This document shows positions 25,640-38,000 of a stretch of DNA of 64,000 bases, one piece after another. Position numbers and translations under genes: made by a program. This DNA comes from Onchocerca lupi (Eukaryota > Nematoda > Chromadorea > Rhabditida > Onchocercidae). The first letter of the stretch is position 1, and every line of letters starts with the position of its first letter. Location of the stretch: positions 36,915-100,914 of the forward strand of contig JAOVVO010000262.1 of assembly GCA_028564675.1 (NCBI GenBank). The letters run 5' to 3'. The notes beneath the pieces were generated by a model. The model did no database searches. It worked only from the letters and a program-made list of their open reading frames with translations, and was not told the origin of the DNA.

Positions 25640-28600
25640 ATTATAGTTTTAGCCCCCATGTTCTCATCGGCACTATGACTGAAGTATGTCTTTATTGCAA
25701 GGCTCTGAAATTTAATGGAGAAACGAAAGAAATGTTGCGCCGTCGAGAAAAAGAAAAAAAGTAATAAACTGAAGTTTGAAGAACTATCAGTGCCATTAAA
25801 AACTTTGCTTGATGTTTATACCGCCGAATCAAAGCGTTTCCGATCTAAAATTAAGAAGTACAACTCGTACTTCCAAATGACGGCGTTCGACGCAGAAATT
25901 TTATCACTGTAACAAAAAAATGATGCATGGACCTTGCGGTACACTGAATCCAAATTCACCATGCATGATAGACGGAAAATGCTGCAAGCGATATCCTCGA
26001 GCATTAGTATCCAACACAGTTGCTAGAAACGATGGCTATCCTTTATACAGAAGATCAGCAGAAGATGGCAGTAATTAACAACCATATAAATGTGGATTGG
26101 TGACATCGAAGTAGATAACCAGGTGGGCTGTTCCATATTCGCCTTTGCTATTAAAAGCATACAAAGCACACATAAACGTGGGATACTGTAACTCCGTTAA
26201 ATCGATCAAATACATAAGTAAATGAATAAAGGCAACGACATAGCAGTTTTTGACGTGCAGCCAGAAAGAAGTGAAAGGAATGCGGTATTACATATCGATG
26301 AAATCGCTCAGTATTGGGCTGGAAGATACATAAACAGCAATGAATCTGTGCGGCAAATTCTTTCATTTCCCATAAATGAACGAAGTACAGCTGTTGTTCA
26401 CTTGGCAGTGCATCTAGAAAATGGACAAGGTGTTTATTTTACAGTTGCAAATATGCAACAAATAGTCCCACATCCACCGGCTACAACGTTAACTGCTTTC
26501 TTCACATTGTGTCAAACTGACGCATTTGCGAAAATACTGTTATTTTCGGAAGTGCCTACGTAATTACACATGGATGCGAGTAGAAAATCATTTGAACGAT
26601 GCAAACGAAGAAAACCAGCTGACGGACAATCTGACATATCAAACAAACTACGATAGACAAATTGTACACCGAGCATCCTAATCAAGACGAAAGCTTCTTT
26701 TGCATGTTGTTAGTAAATGTTCCCGGCCCAACTCCTTTCAGCAATTAAAAATTGTCAACGGCGTTACACATGCTATTTTCCGCAGTGCATGTCAAGCTTT
26801 GAATTTATTGGAAAACAACCGACATTGGAATGTATGCATTAATGACGAATGCAACACGTCACATCCAAATCAAATTCGTACACTGTTTGCAATTATATTG
26901 ACTGCCTGCTCTCCTTCGTCTCCAACACAAAAAAAAAAAAAAAAAAATTAAAAACAAAAAGTCCAAAAAATATTGAAAAAAAAAAAAGAAAAAATAAATA
27001 AATGAAAAATAAGAATATATCAAGTTATGGGAGAAATATAAATCGCATAAGTCTGAAGATATTTTCTCCATCGGACATGCAGCGAAAATTCAAATATGAA
27101 CATGGATTTCACAGCAAAAATCCAAGACAAAGTATTGATAATGATTGAAAACTTTTGCTTACAAATCGTGGACAAAGTTCCCAATCAATTGGGAATGCCA
27201 TCACCGAATCGATCTGCTGCTGCTTCGTTCAGTGTAGAATTGCATCGAGAACAAAATTACAACTTGACCGATCTTTTGTCATACATGCAATCTAATATTC
27301 CTAAGCTAGATTTTGTGTCGGAAAACCCGAAATAACTTTCTAAAAAACTTTTCTATCTCAAAATACTTACACTACAAAAAAAGAGAAGAAAAAAAAAAAT
27401 ATTTGAATCGTTATCCATTCACATGTAATATCCTGTATGCTAATCATATGACATGTAAAGATTCACACCCTGTATGCCAATCATGTAAAATGTAAAATTT
27501 TTCACGTCCGATATACTAATTATTACAAAAATTATATCCTTTCTCATACCAATCTCTTATACAGCATGAGAAAGCTGTGTAATTCTTTCAGCCACACTCG
27601 CTTACCTGGGATAGAAAAATTATTCTTAAAATTGGCAAGTGCCAGTATGAAAAATTCGACTGGGAAAACTTCGACCTTTATAACTGAAGATATTGGCTGC
27701 TGTAAACTGTTATAATTTCGGTCTTAAATTCTTCGGCTTGATAATCCTCGACTGTTAAAGTTGTTATTTCACAAACTTCTACTTAATTTCTATTCTGTGT
27801 ATTACTCTGTCATCAATTATTGCGGTATTAACAATAAACATGAAAATTAATTGTCCACGCATTCACCAATTCGACTCAAGTCGTAAGTTGTTACTTTTCA
27901 CTAACAATAACTCTTTTCTTCAAAGAAGAAAAAATTCACGACAGTTTGAGCAAAAAGGCATTTATGATCAAATAATTCAAACTGTCAATAAGGGAATTGA
28001 AAAAATCTTCTTTTTAGATGCACCAGGAAGAACTGATAAAATGTTTCTAATTAGATTGATTTTGGCAGCAATTCGATCTCAAAATGACATAGCTTTAGCT
28101 CTTACATCGTCCGGAATAGCTGCAACATTACTACCAGGAGGAAGAATTGCTCATTCTGCTTTGAAATCGCCATTAAGTATGCTATTGAAACTCCCACATG
28201 CAATATTTCCAAAGTATCCAGCAAGGCGAAAGTATTGCAAAAATGCAAATTTATTGCTTGGGGTGAATGTATAATGGCGCCCAAAAAATCGGTCGAGGCT
28301 CTTGATCGATCATTGCAAGATTTATGTGGAAATACCAGACCATTTGGGAGCGAATTAGTATTGCTTGGAAGAGATTTCAAGCAAGTATTATCTGCGATTC
28401 CTCAGTCGAAACCAACGAACGAAATAAATGTTTGCTTGAAATACTACTTTGTGGGATACGTAAAGATGTTAGAATTAACTACAAATAGGGTGTCTAGCTG
28501 CAAAACGATCGATCAGCTGGGATATTCTCACATCAATTGCTGGAAATTGGGAACGGAAAGGTGGCGGTTGATCTGACCTCAGGACGAATTTCATTGCCTC

Positions 28601-29225
28601 ATAACTCTTACAATTTTGTAGCATCAAAAGAAGGATTGGCTGAAAAAGTATTTCCCGGTATTCAAACCAATTGTAAGAATCACGATTAGCTGAGTGAACG
28701 AATTATTCTTGCCTCCAAGAATAAAGACATCCGGTGAACTTCAAACTATTATTTAGTCTGACATTCAAAGCGGGGCAGTAACATAAAGTCCGTCGATACT
28801 GTTATGAAGACAGAGTAAGCGGTTAATTACCCAACAGAATTTATGAATTCATCCAATATACCAGGGATGCCATCGTGCAATTGAAAATTGGCATGCCAAT
28901 TCTTATGTTGCGCAATATCAACCAGCCAAAACTTTGCAACGACACGCAGCTTGCAGTAAAAAAAAATCAATAAGCAATGTCGTAAAGCAACAATCTTGAC
29001 AAATCTATCAAAGGTGGAGATGTCCTTATTCCTCGCATTCCTATGACTCCGACGGACATGCCATTTCAATTTAAGAGACTGCAATTCCCCAATTCCTTTG
29101 ACGTTTGCATTCACCATCAACAAAGTTCAGGGTCAATCTTTGGAACTGTGCGATCTAGATCTAGAGACCGATTGCTTCTCACATGAAAAATTATATGTTG
29201 CGTGTTCTCAAACCAAATAATCTCT
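25640..29225 (+). pseudogene. Helitron Rep/helicase remnant, plus strand
   Basis: A broken copy of the Helitron replicase-helicase gene, with stops and frameshifts throughout. In order: a zinc-finger-like start (CLYCKALKFNGETKEMLRRR, near 25,690) and SKIKKYNSYFQMTAF (25,838-25,882). Then follow MHGPCGTLNPNSPCMIDGKC (25,925 on), DEIAQYWAGRYINSNESV (near 26,300), NQIRTLFAIILTACSPSSPT (near 26,870), QLGMPSPNRSAAASFSVEL (near 27,187) and the Pif1-type helicase from about 27,950. Its Walker A, normally DAPGGTGKT, reads DAPGRTDKM and cannot be functional as written. The remnant ends with TDCFSHEKLYVACSQ near 29,165. The HUH nuclease domain that normally lies between the FQMTAF and HGPCG blocks is absent. 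Confidence 0.88.
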
Positions 29226-29399
29226 ATATCTACACAGAATAACGAAAAATGTTGTATACCCTTCAGATAATTAAAGATTCAAAGAGTATGAAATTGTGCT
29301 GATCAGAATCAATCCTTAATGTGTCAAATTATCTTATCATAATGGCACATAGCAGATATTTAAGGATTTGTCCGATGAAAGGGGACTAATTTACCGACG

Positions 29400-29675
29400 A
29401 AATCCCTAAAAATAGGATTACTAATAATAATTATTATTACTATTAACTATTATTTATTATAATTATTATTATTGATTATTATCATAATTATTAATTATTA
29501 TTATTATTACTAATTATCACTATTAATTATTATTGTTACTAATTATTATTATTAATTATTATTATTTGTTAATATTAATCATTATTTATTATTATTTATT
29601 GGTATTTATTATTATGTATTATTATTTACTATTGTTTATTATTATTTAATTATTAATTATTTATTATTATTAGAG
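29400..29675. repeat. TTA-rich low-complexity array
   Basis: About 275 bp of irregular TTA/TTAT repeats between the helicase remnant and the conserved Helitron tail. A similar array sits at the matching place in the next element. Confidence 0.9.
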
Positions 29676-29689
29676 AAATGGGAGGAAGA

Positions 29690-29978
29690 AAAAGAATGAG
29701 AGAAAAAAGGAAGGCGGGTTATTATTATCATTAGGGAGATGGGAGAAAGAAGGAGAATGGGAGAAAAAAAGTAAGGCGGAATCAATAAACTCCGCCTCCT
29801 CACTTATTTTTAGTTTTCACGTATGTGACACGTGAGAAAAAGTATCTAGATCTATATAAGAGCACTCGCCTACTTGAATGCAAGGTTGTGTCAAAATTTG
29901 AAAATAATCGGTGGAGAAATTGAGGAGTTCATTGCGAAGTAACAGGTAGCATTTACAATTTTATTTATATAGACTAGC
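29690..29978 (+). mobile_element. Helitron tail module, first copy
   Basis: Closely matches 32,100-32,403. Both contain a purine-rich start (gagaaatgggag…), CAATAAACTCCGCCTCCTCA, a CACGTG E-box, a TATATAA box, GAATGCAAGGTTGTGTC, AGTAACAG and the terminal ATTTATATAGA. The first copy ends in CTAG at 29,975-29,978, as expected for a Helitron 3' end (CTRR). Confidence 0.75.
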
Positions 29979-30052
29979 TGGACCCGGCCACGCGGAGCGT
30001 AGCCGATCCAACTAGTCTATGGGGGCCGGCCACGCTCCGCGTGTCCGGCTCC
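29972..30052. repeat. GC-rich palindrome joining two Helitron 3' ends
   Basis: Two hairpin-forming units lie back to back: CGGCCACGCGGAGCGTAGCC (about 29,985-30,004) and GGCCACGCTCCGCGTGTCC (about 30,026-30,046). Each pairs with the other as an inverted repeat and is flanked by CTAG-type ends. The block stands out sharply from the AT-rich surroundings. Confidence 0.85.
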
Positions 30053-31560
30053 AACTAATCTCTATAAATAAAAACGTCAATGTTCGTTTGTTCAAAATCT
30101 TAAACTTCCGAAAATCTTTAAACACGCGCCTTATCCATATTAATTCAAAATCTTTGATATCGAAAAGTCCTTACCTATTGCTTTGAAATTTTTACATAAC
30201 TTTGCATTCGAATACGCGCATGTTTTTATTTATACACGCTTTGCTGTCGCTCAATCTGGTTAAATAGCAAAAAGAAAGAGAATGTTTCTAGTGCTGAGGA
30301 AAAAAAACTGATGCTTTGTAACTGATTTTTGGTTTGGTTGAATTGGAGACTGATCCTTGCTATTGTGATTAGGCTAGGTCAGCAATGAATGTGAGTTTTT
30401 TTTACGTCTTGAGAGATGAATGCTGTTGAGAAATGTTTATTGATTGATGAAGAGTGTTTCTTCGTAACGAAGAATTATCAGAGAAGAGAGAGAGACACTG
30501 ATTAATCACTAGGTTATTCCTTACTTTGTCAATAATAGAGAAGAATACTATTCAAGTAAATTGTCCGGTATTTCTATTGTTGTCTACTCGCTTTAAACTG
30601 TCGAACTGGAACACTTGGAACTCATAACTGTTGCTGATGCTGGGTCGATCTTTGCTGTTTGTCTGTGAATTTGAGCATTTTGATAGTAAACATGTCTGTC
30701 ATCCCTTTGAACTATGTCGCGCCACTTGACCTTTAGTATTTCTTGTTTACAATCATTGTCATGGCATTATTTAGCATCTTTCAGTTTTCGCCCACATCTA
30801 ATACGCTTAGTTTCACAAAACTTGCTGGTATACAATATTTTTTGTTGTTTCATTGTCTATGTAGATATAGGGATTGTCTGGTTTGCCGACTCTAGAACAC
30901 GCAAGATATAATTTTCCAGGTGAGAAGCAACCCCTCTCTAGATTTAAACTGTACAATTCTAAGATTGCTCTGAACTCAAAAATTTATTTTGTTGATGGTG
31001 AATAAAAATACCAATCGAATTGGGAATTGCAATCTCTTAAACTGAAATGGCAAATTTGTTGGAATCATAGGAATGTAAGGAATAAGGACATCTTCACCTT
31101 TGAAAGTTCCTGTCAAGATTGTTGCTTTGCGACATTGCTCATTAATTTTTTTACTGCAAGATGCGTGCCGTCGTAAAGTTTTAGCTGATTGATATTTCGC
31201 AACATGCTAATTAACATGCCAATTTTCAACTGCAGTACGTGCGGTGGCATTTCTGGCAAATCGAGTGAATTCAAAAATTCCGTTATATAATTAACAGCTT
31301 CATCTACTTCCACAATAGTGTCACTGACTTGTAAATGACTCCCCGCTTTAAATGTTAGACTGAATAATATTGTGAAGTTCGTCGAAAGTCTTAGTTCTTG
31401 GCCGCAAGAATATTTGGTTCATTCAGCCAATCGTGATTCTTATAATTGATTTGAATATCGAGAAATATTTTTCCAACCAGCTCTTCTTTTGACGTTACTA
31501 AATTGCAGAAGTTATGAGGCAATGAAATTTGTCCTGTGATCAATCAACCGGCACCTTTCC
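30053..31560 (-). mobile_element. Helitron 3' end and helicase C-terminal remnant, copy B
   Basis: The plus-strand left part (30,053-30,900) repeats the copy A terminal body. From 31,560 back to about 30,950 the minus strand encodes broken helicase C-terminal sequence. It includes GQISLPHNFCN-like residues, EAVNYITEFLNSLDLPEMPP and QLKIGMLISMLRNINQLKL, the same region as plus-strand 28,600-29,150. Stops and frame changes show that it is dead. Confidence 0.82.
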
Positions 31561-31620
31561 GTTCTCAATTTCCAGCAATTGATGTGAGAATATTCCAGCT
31601 GATCAATCTTTTGCAGCTTA

Positions 31621-31890
31621 ACATGCTTTATTATTTATTATTTACTATTATTTATTATATTTATTATTTATTGATTATTTGTTATTTACTGATTATTTAT
31701 TATTTATTGATCATTTATTATTTACTGATTATTTATTATTTGCTGATTATTTATTATTTATTGATTATTTATTACTTATTGATTATTTATTATTTACTGA
31801 TTATTTATTATTTATGATTTATTATTTATTATTTGTTACTTTATTATTATTATTTATTATTTATTTATCATCATTTCTTATTGCTTAGTC
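31621..31890. repeat. TTA-rich array with an 18-bp minisatellite core
   Basis: At about 31,672-31,818 an 18-bp unit, ATTTATTATTTACTGATT, repeats roughly eight times with few changes. TTATT-type low complexity flanks it on both sides. The unit is a multiple of three, so a spurious open frame runs through it. Confidence 0.88.
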
Positions 31891-32405
31891 AATAAACTCC
31901 GCCCCTCATTTACTTTTAGTTGTCCCGGACGTGAAGCGTTAAAAGAAGTATGTTTATATAAGAAACGCGCCTATTCAAGGGCAGTGCTGTGTCAAAATTT
32001 GAGAAGAATCGATGGGGAACTTGCGGAGATCATTGGGAAGTAACAGGTAGCATTACATTTTTATTTATGTAGATTATTAAATATAAATTATAAATTATTA
32101 TTGTTAAAAGAAATGGAGGGAGAAGGAGAATGGGAGAAAAAAGGGAAGTCGGATTATTATTATTAGAGAGATCGGATAAAGAAGAATAAGAGAAAAAAAG
32201 GAAGACGGACTCAATAAACTCCGCCTCCTCACTTACTTTTAGTTGTCACGAGCGTGACACGTGAGAAAAAGTAAGTATGTTTATATATAAAAGCACGCGC
32301 TATTCGAATGCAAGGTTGTGTCGAAATCTAAAGAGAATTGATGGAGAACTTGTGGAGGTCATTGAGAAGTAACAGATAGCATTTACATTTTTATTTATAT
32401 AGATT
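31890..32405 (+). mobile_element. Two successive Helitron tail modules
   Basis: One module ends at about 32,083 and a second at about 32,405. Each has CAATAAACTCCGCC, a TATATAA-type box, a GTGTC(A/G)AAAT block, AGTAACAG and ATTTTTATTTAT(A/G)TAGA. The second lies only 270 bp from the huntingtin stop codon. Confidence 0.75.
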
Positions 32406-32678
32406 GTACAATGAGTGCTTTCTTTGTAATAACAAAACAACTTCATAATTTGGCGTATCACAACAAGCCGATATGTCAATCACTAAACGGAGCCAAAAAA
32501 AAAAAAAAAAAGTAAACTAAAAGAAATTAACTACAATCAAGTCACGGTATAGGACATCTTAAAAGGTACGTTATAAAATTATATCGATACGATGGGGATT
32601 AAAGTTGCACAGTAAAGAAAATAAAAAAAAAAAATTACATGATCGTAGAACAGCAAATACAGATAGATTTGAAGCAAC
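32406..32678. other. Short spacer after huntingtin
   Basis: Contains a 17-nt A run near 32,495-32,511 and otherwise AT-rich sequence. It is expected to hold the 3' untranslated region of huntingtin. Confidence 0.5.
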
Positions 32679-35600
32679 CTACTGAAAGACATAATGGTGC
32701 AAATTTGGATTAAAAAATAATGTCACCGATATAATAAACATCTTTTTGCTTGTCGGTATAAAGAAATTAGCATTCATTACAGTTGTGGGAAAAAGGCTAT
32801 TCTTCTCGGGTCTCGGCATATTTTTCCATTTAATACAAACTTCTCCATCGAAACTTTCAACCCATTTCTTGCATCCTTCTTCATCTATAAGAATATTTTT
32901 GAAAAAAATCTGATTCAAACCTAAAGCGAAGTTAAGAATATCATATTCAACACCCTTTGATAATTCAAAATTAATTCTCCCGGAACCGGTTTTGGAAACT
33001 TGAGATTCTTGTTATATTAAACTTCAAAATATAGAAATACATGAAAACCAACTGAAATACCACAGACTGCAAAAATCGTCAATGACTGGAGGTGTGGTGT
33101 TCCATTATTAAAAAATGAACAAACCCGTAGAAGCAAAGATCGCACTGAAAATTCAAACAGGAAATCATCGATCCAAGCCAAACTTGATGTGCATCCAACA
33201 ACAAGATAAAACCTAAAATTAAGCTTTTAAAATGACATTTTTTGGCAAACAAAACTTCGGGAATTTTGCTACCTAGAGAAAATGAAATTCATCCATCCAA
33301 GAAAAATCTTCAAATTTCAAAATATAGATAGATGACTGAAAACTAGCTATTCAAAAAAACTTTTGCAGAATAAACGCACAAGCTTGTATATTTCTCTCAT
33401 CACAAACTACTATATACATATCCAAAAAAACTTGAAAATTTGTGTTCCCTCGACTGACATGAAGTTTCCAGGAACATGTGCAATCCTGTCTTGATTTGAC
33501 TCTTTCTTAATATAACATCAAATAATCAAATATCAAGGTCCAATATCATTATACAAAAGTGAAAAAAGAAAACAAGAAAATCTTCTACTTAAAATTAATT
33601 GGCATTAAATGAACGTTTGACTTATAAAGAAATTTCATTATGCAAAAAACTGCAAAAATACGACAAAATTCGACCCACTGAAGAACAGAATATGAGATAA
33701 TTATGAAATGAAATTAAGAGAATACATACAAATTAGTAATACAAGGATTTGGTGATGATGAACACAGAAATGCACTGACGTAGAATCGAAATAACGCAGG
33801 ATCGACTACATATTTGAATGAGTCCAAACCATTTAGAGTCCATTCTAATACAACACTTTCAGTTTCACGGCTATGAAGCACGATAAACCACTGAAAAGTT
33901 TATAATTCATCAAGCAAGGGGAACCAATTTCTTATAATCAAAATCCAAGTCAAACTCACTGAAATTTCAAAATGAAATGGATTTAAATGGCAGAGAAATC
34001 ACTCAGTTCCATCACAAAAAAGCAATATGTAATATTAAAAAAAAAAATTATGACTTACATGGTGAATAATTCTAAAGATGGCAGCAGAGCGTGGATGAGG
34101 GAGACCTGTGTATCTGTGGATTAGTTCTTTCAAAATGCTGTTTATGAGTTCACTCTGATTCAACGAATCTATTAGTAAATATGGCAATATTTTCATTAAA
34201 TGCGATACATCATCCTCGGCACCTTCCGCAAGTCTGGAAAATAGGAGGCTACGTGATTTGATTAAGCGAAAAAAAAAATCTCCTAAGCTCCCAGCATTCA
34301 AATAGTTTTGTAAAGTAGACCTTAGTTTTTCGATTTAAGGATCTGACCAACTAAAGATTTAAGCTTTTGCACAGTAAATTATTCGTTAGTAAAAATAACT
34401 GCAATCTAAAAACTTACATCCTGAATATCATTGCATGCTGTTCCATAAGATGAATACGTGGATCGTATGGCTGAGCGCACAGATGTTGCACTCTTCCTTC
34501 TTCTAAGCCTCGATATAAACAAGCAATGAAGATGCGAAGCGCATACAAAAACTTTTGGGGTGCATAGAAATAATTTTCCAATGCTTCTAAAAGTAACAGT
34601 AAAATAGTTCGCTAATTTTCCACGAAATAAACCGAAGAAGTGGTCATTTCACAGAATCTCTAATTTGGAAACTACATCAATAAATCCGTAGGAGAAATAA
34701 GAACATGAACTGACGGACGGCAATACGACTGAAGGTGAGCACATATATTCGGGAACCAATGATCAGTTTTTCAATTCCCACAGATATTAAATTCATCAAC
34801 CAACTAGGAGTTGCAACTGCGACAAATTTTTCACATATCATCTAGAGAAAACCAATATATTTAAATAGTTTCAAAGACTACAGAAATAAACACAGATATA
34901 TCCACACATTTCGATAGCTTTCTACTTGAAAGATTTCAGAAATGCTGCCAATGTTTTTATAAATTTCTTAGAAGAAAATATCTCTCTATATGCTAAATGT
35001 AACTTACACTGATGAATGCATTTCGTGAATTGTCTGAAGAATAGGAAGGATTGTCAAAAAAGAAAAACCTTACTGTCCACAATGTCGTTTCATATTCGTA
35101 GAGTCCGGAACCACTTTAAAATGTAAAATTAATTCAAAGTTTTCTAAGAACTAAATTTCATGAACTTAATCAAATCTAACTCCATTAATAGTATCAATAG
35201 CAGTTTGACAAAAGCTGATCTAGTTTGCTGAGGAATGGGCCACATCCCATGTTGACACTCCGTCTCTTTTTTTACTTCACTCAGACATCCACTAATAAAA
35301 AAATGAAATTATTCAAGGAAAAAACTTAGAAAGTCAATTATGCAAGTTTTGTTCCAGGATAAATCTTTTCAAAAATTTAACTCCTAAATTTGATAAGCAT
35401 CAACCAAGTTCATTTACCTTATCTGCGAAAAATCCATCAGAAATGATTCCAGGAAAAGAAATACAGTCTTTAATTCATCAAAACCAATTGCTTGTAGGAG
35501 GAATAAACATCCTTGCAATGTTCTGATTCGAATTTCAGTAAATTCTGAAGTAAGCCCAATTTCAACCCATGTTAGAACTATTTTCTGTGCATCCACCTTG

Positions 35601-38000
35601 GGCATAAACGAATCTTCCTGTAAGAGTTGCTGATTAAAATGAAAGACTCTTTAAACGATTAGCAGGATCCAGCACAATTGATCAAGTTTATTAGATGAAT
35701 TTCATCGAGTCCGTTAATATATAGAGAATATATTGGGTGGATCATGGGACTGCACGATATCAAGCATCTTTTATCTTCTTCCTTAATTTTTTTGTAAAAC
35801 AAAAACTATATTGTTTTTTTTCTTTTTTTTTAAACATATGGCCAAGTGTCATATGGCTGCCATGTCGCTTGTACAAATTAATCATTAATGATTCATCAAA
35901 TGCTTATTAGGTCAAGGCTGCATAAAATTGATCAGTAGTAAATTGTTGGATTCACGCTAACAATAATCAAGTAGCGATAGGGCGCATGTATAGCTTGTGA
36001 AGTGGAAATTACATGAATGAAAAAAGAAAAAAAAAGAAGCTTTGTAGATCAAAAAATGCAGTACTACAACAAGGGATCTGAAATCACGAAATTGATTCAG
36101 TTAAGCCGAGTAACTAAGAATTCCAGAATTTCTCCAGTAAGTTACAATTTATTCTATTAAAGCACTAAGAAGTAGTTTCATTCCTGTTTACTGTCCTTGT
36201 TTCATGGTTAATAACTGTTAAATTACACGACAACATTAGCTTTATGCGTTCACATATTACATCAATATTGCTGCCGACTCGTTTTGATGTCTACACCGAA
36301 ATATTTCGGAAGCAAAAAGTATCAAATGTGTATGAAATACTGTCGGTTCACCATTATATCATGCTAAAAAAAAAAAAAATTATAACAATGATGGAAAAAA
36401 CTTACAATGCCAAGAATCGAAACACATTTCAGCAGTGAATAAATGATATTGCCAATGTCCAAATTATCTAGATATGAACGAATCGAAAATAATGTTTTCA
36501 TATGTCCAAACACAAAGTGGTACTGATCCATTTCCGTAAACAAATCAGATAACAACGACATCTATAAAAGTGATCATAAAAATCTGTTAACACATAATTT
36601 TTATGTTCTTGTGAGTCGAATGTATTCATAATAAAGTGTACATGTAATTTCGGCATTTTCTTTGGTTTGAAGACATCAAGATATTTTATAACGGAGGCAT
36701 ATTTAAAGCTATACCGATTTAACAGTTGCTGATAAAAGAGGTAATGGAACAGCATCTATACCGGCTCGAAACCAATGCGAGTAAGTATCGAAAAGCATCC
36801 GCAAACATGATTCGTATGTAGTGTCGTGTCCACTATTCAATAAATAGCTGCTATCTGAGGAAGGCAACCGCTGTAATATTTTGGTCTTTTTATCATAGAA
36901 TTAACTGATAGGAAAGCACCAACACATTATTTGAAAGACCAGTTTGAACTTCGCAAGATTCTCAGGTAAATATATAAACAAGCTGATTATACCATCCAAT
37001 TTTTCGAAAAGTTTTCACAAAACCTAACACTAAGTTTTTCAAGAAAAAATTCTTGATATCTTCAAAACATGCACAAAACTGACAAAAAAGAGCACCTCTT
37101 TCGGTCGATTATTGATTTCTATGATATCTTTGCATAAATCGCGTTCTTGATCAAGCACACCAGCCATATTCCATGATGTAAACACCGAAAATTGTCCCGG
37201 TCGGTACTTTTTCCCTCGATCATTCAGAACTTCTAAGTTCTTTTTATGGATGGAATCTACTGCGGCAACACCCAATAATTTCGCTCGAAGCATAGTTAAA
37301 CGTTGTCCATATCTTCAAGAGTAATTCAATCTTCAACAAATGTTAAAATTAAAGGATTTTTGGAGGCAACAACTTCAAGAAAAATTATTTTAAATGTCAA
37401 GCGGTTCACTAGCAAAACTATCCAAGAAAAGCTCACGAAGTTGAAAGAAAATCTGGTGACACATCACGTGGTTTTACAATGAACCTTCCCGTAACTGGGT
37501 CACCTCTTTCCGGATACAACAGTGTTTCCAGTAGTAAATTCGTTAAACCTTCAATAGCAACAGTACTAGCCATAAGCTGCTCCGTCATATTCTGAAAAAT
37601 GCCATATTTAGGGTAACTTCTTGATAAATTTTCTAGAACAAATGAATTCATCCATACAATAAGTTAAAAATCACAATACCATAAAAAATATATAAAAAGA
37701 CTGTAAAATTTCATGACTCTCTACAACAATAATATTTCAACAATAATAACAAGGAATTACCATATTAGCATTTGCAAGTTCAGAGCCAGATGGAGTCGAT
37801 GAAATCACACCAAACAAAGACATTGAAAAATTATCAAAATTTGAGCGGCGATTCCAACCAGCCCATAAAATTCGCCAAACAAAATCTTGCAAGATATCCA
37901 CATTTCCAAGGTAATGAATATTAACCGTTGGTATTGAAATCGAAGCGCGATGAATTTCTGGCTCTGGTTTCCAACCACACCTCAAAAATATCTTTATTAT
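32679..38000 (-). other. HTT: Huntingtin C-terminal HEAT block
   Basis: Landmarks: RCGWKPEPEIH and FVWRILWAGWNRRSNFDNFS (human [20 protein letters not shown]) near 37,740-37,985; LLSDLFTEMDQYHFVFGHM (human VVSDLFTERNQFELMYVTL) near 36,510-36,560; FTEIRIRTLQGCLFLLQAIG (human LPSRVGALHGVLYVLECDLL) near 35,480-35,550; and MKILPYLLIDSLNQSELINS (human [20 protein letters not shown]) near 34,130-34,210. Next come VVLEWTLNGLDSFKYVVDPA with a phenylalanine/cysteine/serine-rich stretch near 33,730-33,880. The final exon covers 32,679-32,918. Confidence 0.85.

Noticed and set aside
31536..31888. Open frames rich in YLLII and FTDYLLF repeats
   Set aside because: Produced by the 18-bp minisatellite, whose unit is a multiple of three.
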